Shown in pieces: positions 17,131-25,227 of a stretch of 64,000 nucleotides of DNA. Source of the stretch: Deefgea salmonis (lineage in GTDB: Bacteria > Pseudomonadota > Gammaproteobacteria > Burkholderiales > Chitinibacteraceae); contig NZ_JAJAWG010000005.1 of the NCBI RefSeq assembly GCF_020531905.1, forward strand, positions 62,001 to 126,000, written 5' to 3'. Within the stretch, counting starts at the first letter, position 1, and every line of letters begins with the position of its first letter. Below the pieces are notes generated by a model. That model had not been told where the DNA came from, made no database searches, and saw only the letters and a list, made by a program, of their open reading frames with translations. The translations under genes and the position numbers were made by a program.

Positions 17131-18402
17131 GTGCTGCAACGTGTATTCCGTCATTTGGCCTTTTTACTCTTGCTCGCCAGCAGTGTGGCGCAAGCGGACA
17201 TGACCATCGAAGTCGTTGGCGTCGGTAGCCAGCAGTATCCGATTGCGATTTTGCCGTTTCAAAATGAGCAGCTCGATCGCCAGTCGGTCACGCCAGTGAT
17301 TGGCAGTGATTTAAATACCAGTGGGGTGTTTAAGGTGCTGAACTTTAATGATCCTAGCTTGCAGGCCTATACCCCTTCGACGCTGAATTATTCCGCCTTG
17401 CAAGCCGGTGGCGCGCAATATGCGGTGATTGGGCAGTTGCTCAATGATGGCGGGCAGATACTGGTTAAATTTTGGTTGATTGATGTGGCCAGCAAGCAAG
17501 AGCTGATTGCGTTTGAAAAACGCGGTAGCCCGAATCAATTGCGCCGGATTAGTCATCAAATCGCCGATATGATTTACGCCAAAATCACCGGCAACCCAGG
17601 TGCGTTTGCTTCGCGCATTGCGTATGTGTTGAAAAACGGCAAGAGCTATCAATTGCAAGTGGCCGATGCCGATGGCTATGGCGCGCAAACGGTATTGAAA
17701 TCCAGAATGCCGATTATGTCGCCAAAATGGTCACCCGACGGTGGCAAGCTGGCGTATGTGTCGTTTGAATTAGAAAAACCGGTGGTGTATGTGCATGAGT
17801 TGGCGACCGGTAAGCGTTGGACGGCAGCGAATTTTAAAGGCAGTAATTCCGCGCCCGCTTGGTCGCCCGATGGTCGTCAATTGGCGGTGGTGTTGACCAA
17901 AGACGGCGGCAGCCAGATCTTTTTGGTGAATGTTGATGGCAGTAATCCGCGCCGCGTTAGCCAAGGCGGTGAAATTAATACGGAACCGACGTTCACTACC
18001 GATGGTCAGAGCATTCTATTTACTTCGGATCGTGGCGGTAGCCCGCAAATTTATCGTTCTAACCTGAATGGCGGCAACGCCGAGCGGCTGACTTTTTCTG
18101 GCGCTTACAATGCCAGCGCCAAAGTCTCGCCCGATGGTAAATATATGACTTACATTACCCGCGACAACGGGTATCGTGTTGCTGTCATGGATTTGAATAC
18201 GCGGCGTAGCAATAGTCTAACGTCGAGCACGATGGACGACTCTCCGTCGTTTGCGCCCAATAGCGCGATGATTTTGTACGAAACTGATATTGGCCGCCGT
18301 GGCACATTGGCGATTGTATCTAGCGATGGCAAAGTCAAACAACGCTTGAAGTCGCCTAACGGTGAAGTTCGTCAGCCTGCTTGGGGGCCGATGCTGCGCT
18401 AA
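17131..18402 (+). CDS. tolB: Tol-Pal system beta-propeller protein TolB
   Basis: The 423-residue precursor starts at GTG 17131 with AGGAGAAG just upstream. Signal peptide cut after SVAQA. Residues about 25-165 form the TolB N-terminal domain (VGVGSQQYPIAILPFQNE); the rest is a six-bladed propeller with WSPDG repeats (SPKWSPDGGKLAYVSF, APAWSPDGRQLAVVL, KVSPDGKYMTYI). TolB binds Pal in the periplasm. In most genomes pal follows at once; here a MITE-like element and moaA follow, so pal must be elsewhere if present. Confidence 0.95.
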   Translation: MLQRVFRHLAFLLLLASSVAQADMTIEVVGVGSQQYPIAILPFQNEQLDRQSVTPVIGSDLNTSGVFKVLNFNDPSLQAYTPSTLNYSALQAGGAQYAVIGQLLNDGGQILVKFWLIDVASKQELIAFEKRGSPNQLRRISHQIADMIYAKITGNPGAFASRIAYVLKNGKSYQLQVADADGYGAQTVLKSRMPIMSPKWSPDGGKLAYVSFELEKPVVYVHELATGKRWTAANFKGSNSAPAWSPDGRQLAVVLTKDGGSQIFLVNVDGSNPRRVSQGGEINTEPTFTTDGQSILFTSDRGGSPQIYRSNLNGGNAERLTFSGAYNASAKVSPDGKYMTYITRDNGYRVAVMDLNTRRSNSLTSSTMDDSPSFAPNSAMILYETDIGRRGTLAIVSSDGKVKQRLKSPNGEVRQPAWGPMLR

Positions 18403-18430
18403 TATTGTCCACAAGCAGGTCAAAATCGAT

Positions 18431-18452
18431 CACCACAGAGGCGTAGAGACAC
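18431..18452. repeat. CGCAGAGGC-type repeat, single arm (locus 3)
   Basis: CACCACAGAGGCGTAGAGACAC is one arm of the repeat family with no inverted partner; it abuts the TA-flanked element at 18455. Confidence 0.5.
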
Positions 18453-18454
18453 TA

Positions 18455-18720
18455 GGGTCTGTTGACGTTTGGTTTCCCGCCGCGCTGGAGTGCTTTTCGC
18501 GGCGAATCAAGGCGTAGTAAGCGACGCATAGTTATTCTATGTGAGCTTGCTACAACGCTGAGTCGCCGCGAAAAGCGCCCAGCCCGCAGGGTTTGGCGGC
18601 TTTTGGCCTGATGCTGCGTTACAAAGCGCTGGCGTAGAATGACTACGTTGCGCGCTTCGTGCCTTGCCTCAGGCCAAAATCCGCGCAAACGCGGTTGGCA
18701 AACCAAACGTCAACAGACCC
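18455..18720. mobile_element. 266-bp MITE-like element with 21-bp inverted ends and flanking TA
   Basis: Ends are perfect inverted repeats: GGGTCTGTTGACGTTTGGTTT at 18455-18475, mirrored at 18700-18720, with TA on both sides (18453-18454 and 18721-18722). TA target duplication is the habit of IS630/Tc1-like transposases, so this is probably a non-autonomous relative. Inside are two further inverted pairs: CTTTTCGCGGCGA (18493-18505) with its complement at 18563-18575, and TTTTGGCCTGA (18601-18611) with 18669-18679. No transposase is encoded in the window. Confidence 0.75.
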
Positions 18721-18732
18721 TAATCGCCTTAT

Positions 18733-18777
18733 CAATTTTGCTGCCGTCCGATGAAGCCATATACCTCAGCAAAATTG
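18733..18777. promoter_or_regulatory. Perfect 11-bp inverted repeat upstream of moaA
   Basis: CAATTTTGCTG (18733-18743) pairs with CAGCAAAATTG (18767-18777) around a 23-nt loop, about 110 bp before moaA. It could be an operator or leader hairpin; no Moco riboswitch consensus is recognised. Confidence 0.4.
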
Positions 18778-18888
18778 CGCTGTGGATGGCCGTTTTGACT
18801 ACACTGTCAGAACGGTGCTCATGGCTCGACTGAGTCAATATGCTGTGCGATTTACGTGCAATCCCTTGCTGAAGTCAAAAGGAAAAAT

Positions 18889-19893
18889 ATGTCAACGTCC
18901 ACCTTATCGAGTTCGACCGCTTTGCAAGACCGATTTGGCCGTGCCATACGTTATTTGCGGCTATCGGTTACCGATCGCTGCGATTTGCGCTGTAATTACT
19001 GCTTGCCCAAGGGTTTTGACGATTACGAAGAGCCGAAAAACTGGCTCAACTTTGATGAAATGACCCGCTTAGTCGCCATCTTTGCCAAAGCGGGGGTATC
19101 GCGCGTGCGTTTAACCGGCGGCGAGCCCTTATTACGCCGCAATTTGCCAGAATTGGCCGCGCGTTTAGCCGCTTTGCCCGGCGTGGATGATCTGTCTTTA
19201 TCGACCAACGCCACTCAGCTTGGCAAACACGCGGTGGCGCTCAAAGCGGCCGGCGTTAAGCGCATCAATGTTAGTCTGGATTCACTGGATAAAGGCTGTA
19301 TTAATACCATCACTGGTCGGGATAGTTTCGACGCGATTATGGCCGGAATTATGGCAGGCAAGGCCGCAGGCTTTGCGCCGATCAAGCTCAATATGGTCGC
19401 CATGCGCGGTGTGAACGAGCATGAAATTCAGCGTATGGTGGCGTTTTGCCTCGAAAATGGTTTTATTTTGCGCTTAATCGAAGCCATGCCGATGGGCGAC
19501 ACCGGCCGCAATGCGCAATATATGGATTTGAATCCAATCCGTGAGCAATTGGTGTCGCAGTTTGACCTGATTCCTGAAGTGGCTGAATTGGGCGGCGGAC
19601 CAGCACGCTACTGGCAAACGCAAGACGGCACTGGCCGAGTCGGTTTTATCACGCCAATTTCACAGCATTTTTGTGCCACGTGTAATCGAGTGCGTTTGTC
19701 GGTCGACGGCACTTTGTATATGTGTTTGGGGCAGGAAGAAAAATTTGAATTCGCGCCCTTATTGCGCGGTGGCGCGACGGATGAAGAAATCCTCGCCGCC
19801 TTGCAGCATGCGATTGAGTTAAAACCCGAAAAACATGAGTTTAAAGAGCAGCCCGGCAAGATTATCCGCTTTATGTCGCAAACGGGTGGCTAG
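18889..19893 (+). CDS. moaA: GTP 3',8-cyclase MoaA (molybdenum cofactor biosynthesis)
   Basis: The 334-residue radical-SAM enzyme starts at ATG 18889 after AAAAGGA. The N-terminal cluster motif CDLRCNYC (CxxxCxxC in TDRCDLRCNYCLP) binds SAM; the C-terminal cluster uses CATC and a later cysteine (FCATCNRVRLSVDGTLYMC). The protein ends in Gly-Gly, as active MoaA does. With MoaC it converts GTP to cyclic pyranopterin monophosphate. The C-terminal GG is needed for activation in known MoaA proteins. The rest of the pathway is 1-6 kb downstream. A dyad copy begins at the last base of its TAG stop. Confidence 0.96.
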   Translation: MSTSTLSSSTALQDRFGRAIRYLRLSVTDRCDLRCNYCLPKGFDDYEEPKNWLNFDEMTRLVAIFAKAGVSRVRLTGGEPLLRRNLPELAARLAALPGVDDLSLSTNATQLGKHAVALKAAGVKRINVSLDSLDKGCINTITGRDSFDAIMAGIMAGKAAGFAPIKLNMVAMRGVNEHEIQRMVAFCLENGFILRLIEAMPMGDTGRNAQYMDLNPIREQLVSQFDLIPEVAELGGGPARYWQTQDGTGRVGFITPISQHFCATCNRVRLSVDGTLYMCLGQEEKFEFAPLLRGGATDEEILAALQHAIELKPEKHEFKEQPGKIIRFMSQTGG

Positions 19894-19939
19894 GTATTGG
19901 GCTGTGGCCATTGCCAGTCAATGCTTGTATTGATATACG
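19893..19939. repeat. 47-bp dyad, near-exact (GGTAT...ATACG)
   Basis: Begins at the G of the moaA TAG stop. Centre folds as CATTG-CCAGT-CAATG. Confidence 0.5.
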
Positions 19940-20050
19940 CTGGTATGTAGGTCGGATAAGGCGCAGGCCTTGTCCGATTTTTTTGTTTGATGTTTTGAGA
20001 AGTGTGCTTGTTGAATTCAATGTGTAGAGTGTGAGTTGTTTTTTTAGTTT

Positions 20051-20241
20051 ATGTGCCTGCGGCACGGTGGTTTGGGTGCGCGGGCTGCCGCGCGGCAGGT
20101 CTCTTTCTTTTGCTTCTCCAAAAGAAAGAGACGAAAGAAAAGGAGCCCCGAGCGCGCATCGGTCCCCGATGCCCTCGATTGTCGCGAGCCAAACGAAAAA
20201 CCGTTCGTCTCGCTCCGCACTCGGTGCGCTTGGACGGGATG
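20051..20241 (+). repeat. Hairpin repeat element, copy B
   Basis: It shares GTGCCTGCGGCACGG, a central hairpin, and the block ending CTCGGTGCGCTTGGACGGG with copy A (4025-4391). Its hairpin is a perfect 14-bp stem (20099-20112 with 20119-20132, loop CTTCTC), different in sequence from copy A but equally paired. The long terminal inverted repeats of copy A are not seen here. Confidence 0.7.
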
Positions 20242-20302
20242 GAAAACTATGATGCCACCATTAATGTGCTTGGTCGCGTAATGTGCTTGGCATAGCATGG
20301 TT

Positions 20303-20358
20303 GGATTCGGGATTCGGGATTCGGGATTCGGGATTCGGGATTCGGGATTCGGGATTCG
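20303..20358 (+). repeat. Heptanucleotide tandem array, 8 x GGATTCG
   Basis: Eight uninterrupted copies of the 7-bp unit. The G-runs with 4-nt spacers (GGG-ATTC-GGG) are a possible G-quadruplex on the plus strand. A sister array of GGGATTT lies at 24680-24735 on the other strand. Confidence 0.85.
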
Positions 20359-20433
20359 GGATTTAATTTTTAGGTTTTGTTTGGATTTGGTGTTGATATT
20401 TTAAATAGCACGCGTTTAAACAGATCGACTGCA

Positions 20434-20540
20434 GCCCCTTCCCCCTTGATGGGGGAAGGCTGGGATGGGGGTGTTGAGCTTAAAATGCACTTCGTTGTAT
20501 CACCCTCACCCTAGCCCTCTCCCATCAAGGGAGAGGGAAT
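20434..20540. repeat. Imperfect inverted repeat (CCCTTGATGGGGGAAGG type)
   Basis: The left arm 20434-20473 (CCCCTTCCCCCTTGATGGGG...) and right arm 20500-20540 (CACCCTCACCC...TCCCATCAAGGGAGAGGG) are imperfect inverted copies separated by 26 bp, forming a large potential hairpin in gene-free DNA. Confidence 0.65.
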
Positions 20541-20596
20541 GCCGCGAGACTCTAAGCACAATCAACACCAAACCTGAACATTACCAATTTTTATTA

Positions 20597-20643
20597 TGTA
20601 TTTGATTGTAGCCTTTGATCAGCAATGCTTTGCTGGCAATACT
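20597..20643. repeat. 47-bp dyad, degenerate ends (TGTAT...ATACT)
   Basis: The outer base is changed at both ends but the spacing is exact and the interior (GATTGTAGCCTTTGAT, CAATGC) matches the intergenic subfamily. Confidence 0.5.
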
Positions 20644-20861
20644 CATGATTGTTTCGCGCTGCTTGGTCTGGGGCTTAAAGTCCCGTTAAAACGAACACCG
20701 AGCACGAAGCGAGACGAACAGTTTGATCGTTTGGCTCGCGCCACGCGAGGGAACGGCGGAGCCGAGTTCGTCTCGAGTCGCCTTCTTTTGCTTACTTTTC
20801 TTGGCGAAGCAAGAAAAGTGAGTGCCGCGGCGCATAGCCGCTGACGATGCTTGGAAGCAAA
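20642..20861 (-). repeat. Hairpin repeat element, copy C (inverted)
   Basis: Read on the minus strand it aligns with copies A and B: hairpin, then GGCGAC, GAGCCAAACGATCAAACTG, CTCGGTG and TTTAAGCCCCAGACC. The 13-bp stem (20791-20803 with 20810-20822, loop GCGAAG) has one G.T pair. Copies B and C face each other across the heptamer array. Confidence 0.65.
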
Positions 20862-20936
20862 TGAAGTGACTAGGTTAAACTGTCGTTTCTAAGCGCATGG
20901 TGATTATTTTAAATTTAAATACTGAAAGTGAGCGAG

Positions 20937-21446
20937 ATGACCCACATCCTCGGTATTACTGGTTATTCCGGTTCGGGTAAAACCACGTTGATTGAAGCAT
21001 TGCTGCCGGAACTCGCTCAGCTGGGTTGGCGGGTGAATGTGATTAAGCATTCGCACCATGATTTGGAGCTAGAGCCGCCGCGTAAAGATAGCGCGCGGTT
21101 TCGCTCGGCTGGTGCTGGCGAGGTGATGGTGGTGTCGCCGTTTCGCTACGCGATTGTGCACGAACTACGCGGTGCGGCTGAACCTACGCTAGCTGAGCAA
21201 ATTGCGCGGCTGGCGCCGGCGGATTTGACCTTGTTAGAAGGCTTTAAATCGGAAGAAATCCCCAAAATAGAAATCTGGCGCGAGGCCAATGGCAAGCCGC
21301 TGTTGTATCCAGATCATGCCAGTATTGTCGCCATTGCCACAGACAGCCAGCTTGAGCAGGCAATACCCCATCTGAATTTGAACGATGTGCCGGCATTGGC
21401 GCAGTTTATTTATGCTTTTTTTTCAAGCGAATCACGCGGCATTTGA
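20937..21446 (+). CDS. mobB: Molybdopterin-guanine dinucleotide biosynthesis adaptor MobB
   Basis: The product has 169 residues from ATG 20937; an in-frame GTG at 20928 is an alternative. The P-loop [15 protein letters not shown] (about residue 8) and the following IKHSHHDLE are typical of MobB, a GTP-binding helper that assists MobA in attaching GMP to molybdopterin. It heads the moeA-moaD-moaE-mobA/moaC cluster. A near-exact dyad (AGTAT/ATACC) lies inside at 21321-21367. Confidence 0.92.
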   Translation: MTHILGITGYSGSGKTTLIEALLPELAQLGWRVNVIKHSHHDLELEPPRKDSARFRSAGAGEVMVVSPFRYAIVHELRGAAEPTLAEQIARLAPADLTLLEGFKSEEIPKIEIWREANGKPLLYPDHASIVAIATDSQLEQAIPHLNLNDVPALAQFIYAFFSSESRGI

Positions 21447-21608
21447 ATTTAAATTGCGCATCACGAGTGATGCCTCATGGGGCCAAAGCCTTGCACTGTG
21501 TTGATCTCAATGACGCGATTGATGGCGGGCGAAGCGCCGCAGCCGTGGTGGACGTTGACTGCTGAGCGCCAACGCAGTTTTAAAATTTAATACTAATTGG
21601 AGTTTTTT

Positions 21609-22799
21609 ATGCTGGATTTTGCGACTGCCTTGGCGAACTTACTGGCCGCAGCGCGCCGAGTGCGCGAGTTTGAACATCTGGATTTATTAGCGGCCAATGG
21701 CCGAGTTTTGGCGCACGACGTGATTTCGCCGTTGGCGGTGCCCGGCTTTGATAACAGCGCGATGGATGGATATGCGCTTAATATCGCCGATTTTAACTCC
21801 CCGCCAGCCGATTTTTTGCTGAGCCAGCGCATTGCGGCAGGAGAAGTAGGACAGGCACTCGCAGTCGGTGAGGCGGCGCGGATTTTTACCGGAGCACCGA
21901 TTCCGGCTGGTGCTAATGCGGTGGCGATGCAAGAGGTTTGCACGGTGAACGATGGCCGAGTCACGGTGACGATGCCACTGAAAAATGGCGCGAATATTCG
22001 CCGCGCCGGTGAGGATATTGCCGCGCAATCGGTGGTGTTGACGGCCGGAACGCGTTTGGGTGCGGCAGAGATCGGTTTGGCGGCGTCGATTGGTTGGCCG
22101 ACTTTGCCGGTGGTGCAGCCACTCAAAGTGGCGCTTTTGAGTACTGGGGATGAGCTGGTTGAGCCGGGCAAGCCATTGGCGGCGGGGCAGATTTATAACT
22201 CCAACCGCTATGCGCTGCATACTTTGCTGCAAACCTTGGGCTGCGCGGTGACTGATTTTGGCATTGTCGGCGATGATAGCGCGGCGACGATTGAATTACT
22301 CACGATAGCTGCTGAGCAAAACGATGTGGTCATCACGTCTGGTGGGGTATCGGTCGGTGAAGAAGACCATGTAAAAGCTGCAGTTGAATACCTAGGTTCA
22401 CTCGATCTATGGAAAATCGCTATGAAGCCGGGAAAACCATTTGCCCATGGCCGAATTTCTGAGGCTGATTTTATTGGTTTGCCGGGTAATCCAGTGTCGA
22501 GCATGGTGACATTTTTAATGCTGGTGCGTCCGTTCTTATTAGCGCGCCAAGGCGTAACGGCGCTTGATCCGGTGAGTTTGCCGCTGATCGCGGCATTTGA
22601 TTGGAAAAAAGCCGGCGATCGCCGCGAGTTCTTGCGAGTGCGTTTAAATGCGGCTGGGCAAGTCGAGTTATTCCCACGACAAGGATCGGGCGTGTTGACG
22701 TCGATGGTGTGGGGCGATGGTTTGGTGGATTTGGCAGCAGGGCAAACGATTAGCGCCGGTGATATGGTGAAGTACTTGCCGTTGTCGGCCTTGGTTTAA
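21609..22799 (+). CDS. moeA: Molybdopterin molybdenumtransferase MoeA
   Basis: The 396-residue enzyme starts at ATG 21609 after GGAG and inserts molybdate into MPT-AMP. Seen: the N-terminal PGFDNSAMDGYAL, the central ALLSTGDEL and the molybdopterin-binding TSGGVSVGEEDHV with the catalytic-region aspartate, then MKPGKPFAHG and the GLPGNPVSSMV motif. Length is normal. An exact 47-bp dyad (22346-22392) spans the conserved GGVSVGEEDHVK codons, which argues against that dyad being an insertion. Confidence 0.96.
   Translation: MLDFATALANLLAAARRVREFEHLDLLAANGRVLAHDVISPLAVPGFDNSAMDGYALNIADFNSPPADFLLSQRIAAGEVGQALAVGEAARIFTGAPIPAGANAVAMQEVCTVNDGRVTVTMPLKNGANIRRAGEDIAAQSVVLTAGTRLGAAEIGLAASIGWPTLPVVQPLKVALLSTGDELVEPGKPLAAGQIYNSNRYALHTLLQTLGCAVTDFGIVGDDSAATIELLTIAAEQNDVVITSGGVSVGEEDHVKAAVEYLGSLDLWKIAMKPGKPFAHGRISEADFIGLPGNPVSSMVTFLMLVRPFLLARQGVTALDPVSLPLIAAFDWKKAGDRREFLRVRLNAAGQVELFPRQGSGVLTSMVWGDGLVDLAAGQTISAGDMVKYLPLSALV
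22346..22392. repeat. 47-bp GGTAT-N37-ATACC dyad (exact, inside moeA)
   Basis: GGTAT at 22346-22350 and ATACC at 22388-22392, across codons for a conserved MoeA motif. Confidence 0.55.
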
Positions 22800-22810
22800 G
22801 GGGTTTAAAT

Positions 22811-23059
22811 ATGATTAATTTGGTTTATTTTGCTCGTTTAAAAGAAGTTTTTGGGCTCGCTGAAGAAGTATTACCCAGCACGCCCGCCACAGTGGCCGAT
22901 TTAATCGCGCTATTGGCGGCGCGCGGCGGTGTTTGGCACGACGAATTGGCGACTGGCAAAGTGTTTCGCGTGGCAATCAATCAAGAAATGGCGCAATTGA
23001 GCGATGCGATTAGCGATGGCGCTGAGGTGGCGATTTTTCCGCCAGTGACGGGGGGCTGA
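22811..23059 (+). CDS. moaD: Molybdopterin synthase sulfur carrier subunit MoaD
   Basis: The 82-residue ubiquitin-like protein ends in PPVTGG, the C-terminal Gly-Gly that is adenylated and thiocarboxylated to carry sulfur. With MoaE it forms molybdopterin synthase, which converts cPMP to molybdopterin. It lies 11 bp after moeA and 1 bp before moaE. Confidence 0.95.
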   Translation: MINLVYFARLKEVFGLAEEVLPSTPATVADLIALLAARGGVWHDELATGKVFRVAINQEMAQLSDAISDGAEVAIFPPVTGG

Positions 23060-23060
23060 T

Positions 23061-23525
23061 ATGACACAGATGCAGGATGTGATACGCGTGCAAACGCAGG
23101 ATTTTGATGTCGCCGCCGAGTACGCCCGCCTTGCCGGTGATGCCACGGTGGGGGCGGTGGTGATGTTTGTTGGCCGCGTGCGTGATCTGAATCCACAGCC
23201 AGAATTGATTGCTTTAGAGCTAGAGCATTACCCCAAAATGACCGAAAAAGCGCTCAATGCCATTGTGCTCAAGGCGCGTTCCCGTTGGGACTTAGGCGCG
23301 GTGACGGTGATTCATCGCGTAGGGCCGATGCAGCCCGCTGAGCAAATTGTGTTGGTTTTAACGGCCAGCGCACATCGGGATTCAGCCTATATGTCAAATG
23401 CGTATATCATGGATTACTTAAAAACTGAGGCGCCGTTTTGGAAGAAAGAAGTGACTGCCAACCACAGCATTTGGGTTGATGCGCGCGAATCTGACAGCAC
23501 GGCAAAGCAACGTTGGGAAGGGTAA
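23061..23525 (+). CDS. moaE: Molybdopterin synthase catalytic subunit MoaE
   Basis: The 154-residue catalytic subunit contains [14 protein letters not shown] (MoaD contact), [31 protein letters not shown] and the C-terminal catalytic-lysine region APFWKKE. It is coupled to moaD upstream; the next gene starts within a few bases of its stop. Confidence 0.96.
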   Translation: MTQMQDVIRVQTQDFDVAAEYARLAGDATVGAVVMFVGRVRDLNPQPELIALELEHYPKMTEKALNAIVLKARSRWDLGAVTVIHRVGPMQPAEQIVLVLTASAHRDSAYMSNAYIMDYLKTEAPFWKKEVTANHSIWVDARESDSTAKQRWEG

Positions 23526-23527
23526 TA

Positions 23528-24643
23528 ATGATGGTTGATGCGGTAATCTTGGCCGGTGGTGAAGGGCGTAGAATGGACGGGCGCGATAAAGGCTTGGTTG
23601 AGCTATCGGGCCGCCCTTTGATCGAATGGTGCTTAGAGGGTTTACAGCGTCAATCGGTATCGGTAGATCATGTGTTGATCTCTGCAAATCGCAATTTGCC
23701 AGATTATGCGCGTTATGGTTATGCGGTGCTGCGCGATGTTTATCCAAGCCATCCCGGGCCTTTGGCTGGGATTCATTCGGCATTTTTGGCATCTCCAGCA
23801 GAGATGATGCTGGTCGTTCCTTGTGATTTGCCGTTTTTACCGTCAGATTTATTACTTAAATTACGTGCAGAAATGGCGCGCTCGGGCGCACCCGCAGTGG
23901 TTGCCAAAACCGCCGATGGCCGCATTCACCCGACGATTTGTTTGCTACGCAAAGGCGTGCTTGCGTCTTTGGTTGAGCATTTATCAAGTAGTCGTTTAAA
24001 GATGTTGGATTGGTTAGAGAGTATTCAGGCAGTGAGTTTAACTTTTGCAGAAGGCAGTTTCCCCAATTTAAATACCCCCGACGATTTGGCTGGCTTGGCC
24101 GCGCGCTTGTCTGGCGTTGAAGCTATCCCAGTGGCCGGTGGTTTAACGCATTTTAATAGCGCGGGCGACGCGCATATGGTCGACGTGGGCAAAAAAGCCG
24201 AAACGCATCGCATTGCCACGGCGCAAGGCGAGATTCGGATGTTGCCCGATACCTTGCGTATTATCGAAGACGGCACGAATAAAAAAGGCGATGTGCTCGG
24301 TGTGGCGCGAATTGCGGCGATTATGGCGGCGAAAAAAACCAGCGATTTAATCCCGCTATGCCATCCTTTACCGCTGACTAAAGTGAGTGTTGATTTTCAT
24401 ATTGATCGACAAAAATCGACGGTGCGCTGCATGGTCACTTGCGAAACCTACGGCAAAACCGGCATCGAAATGGAAGCCTTAACCGCCGTTAACGTAGGCC
24501 TGCTCACGATTTACGATATGTGTAAAGCGGTGGATAAAGGCATGGTGATGAACGATATTCGCCTGCTGGAAAAAATCGGCGGTAAGTCGGGGCATTGGTT
24601 GAGTGAGTCAGGCGACGCTGCGTCAGCAACGCCGCTGATTTAA
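23528..24643 (+). CDS. MobA-MoaC fusion protein (guanylyltransferase plus cPMP synthase)
   Basis: A single 371-residue frame joins two Moco enzymes. Residues about 1-200 are Mob[19 protein letters not shown] at the start, the metal-binding VPCDLPFLP, and [10 protein letters not shown]. After a short linker, residues about 213-365 are Moa[19 protein letters not shown], the catalytic [10 protein letters not shown] histidine, [11 protein letters not shown] glutamates, and [10 protein letters not shown] with the essential Asp and Lys. All key residues are present in both halves. MobA makes the last step (MGD formation) and MoaC the first. Ribosome site GGAAGGG; ATG 23528 or 23531. It closes the Moco cluster. 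Confidence 0.93.
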   Translation: MMVDAVILAGGEGRRMDGRDKGLVELSGRPLIEWCLEGLQRQSVSVDHVLISANRNLPDYARYGYAVLRDVYPSHPGPLAGIHSAFLASPAEMMLVVPCDLPFLPSDLLLKLRAEMARSGAPAVVAKTADGRIHPTICLLRKGVLASLVEHLSSSRLKMLDWLESIQAVSLTFAEGSFPNLNTPDDLAGLAARLSGVEAIPVAGGLTHFNSAGDAHMVDVGKKAETHRIATAQGEIRMLPDTLRIIEDGTNKKGDVLGVARIAAIMAAKKTSDLIPLCHPLPLTKVSVDFHIDRQKSTVRCMVTCETYGKTGIEMEALTAVNVGLLTIYDMCKAVDKGMVMNDIRLLEKIGGKSGHWLSESGDAASATPLI

Positions 24644-24679
24644 GTCTCTGAACGATTTGGGTAACAGCGTTTACTTTTG

Positions 24680-24735
24680 CCCAAATCCCAAATCCCAAAT
24701 CCCAAATCCCAAATCCCAAATCCCAAATCCCAAAT
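24680..24735 (-). repeat. Heptanucleotide tandem array, 8 x CCCAAAT (GGGATTT on the minus strand)
   Basis: Eight perfect units in the gap between the MobA-MoaC gene and the convergent SirB-like gene. G-rich on the minus strand (GGG-ATTT spacing), so a possible G-quadruplex in either DNA or the minus-strand transcript. Confidence 0.85.
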
Positions 24736-24752
24736 CGGTTTCTCGTTTTGAC

Positions 24753-25136
24753 TTAAGCCCAAATCATCGGATTTTTGCTCACCGCAACAACGATCATATA
24801 CACAAACACCGCGATTGCTGCGATAAAGGCGATGACGCGGGTGCGGTAGGTTTTACCGCGTTTAATCGCAATCGTTCCCAAAATAATATACAGCGCCAAA
24901 GCAATCAGCTTGGCCATTAGCCATGGCTGTTCACCCGGTTTCATGCCGGCCATCAGTGCCAAACTAAAACCGGCAATTAGCAGCCCAGTGTCAATAATAT
25001 GCGGGGTGATGCGTAACACGGGGTGTTGCAACATTGCCGATTGCTTGAGCATTAAAACGCCGCGCAATAAAAACAGCAGGCCAGAAAGGCCAATTAAAGT
25101 CAGGTGCAAGTGCTTAATGCCTAGATAATATTCCAT
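24753..25136 (-). CDS. SirB-family integral membrane protein
   Basis: The 127-residue protein has four hydrophobic helices, with the HLHLTLIGLSGLLFLLRG start and a PHIIDTGLLIAG middle that mark the SirB2 family. Function is unknown; members sit in the inner membrane. It converges on the MobA-MoaC gene and is divergent from the pseudouridine synthase gene. Confidence 0.8.
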   Translation of the reverse strand: MEYYLGIKHLHLTLIGLSGLLFLLRGVLMLKQSAMLQHPVLRITPHIIDTGLLIAGFSLALMAGMKPGEQPWLMAKLIALALYIILGTIAIKRGKTYRTRVIAFIAAIAVFVYMIVVAVSKNPMIWA

Positions 25137-25227
25137 GCTTTTGTCTCGATGTGATGAATAGGTCTTATGCCTAGACGATTAAAACAGTAAAATGTTGCAT
25201 TGTCGGCCTTTATTAGCAGAAAAAATT

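Noticed and set aside
18452-18833. Minus- and plus-strand ORFs of 64-84 codons over the MITE-like element
   Set aside because: They run through the inverted ends and internal palindromes; no transposase motif (DDE) is present.
18723-18888. Molybdenum-cofactor riboswitch upstream of moaA
   Set aside because: Only a simple 11-bp inverted repeat is present; the multi-stem Moco riboswitch consensus was not recognised.
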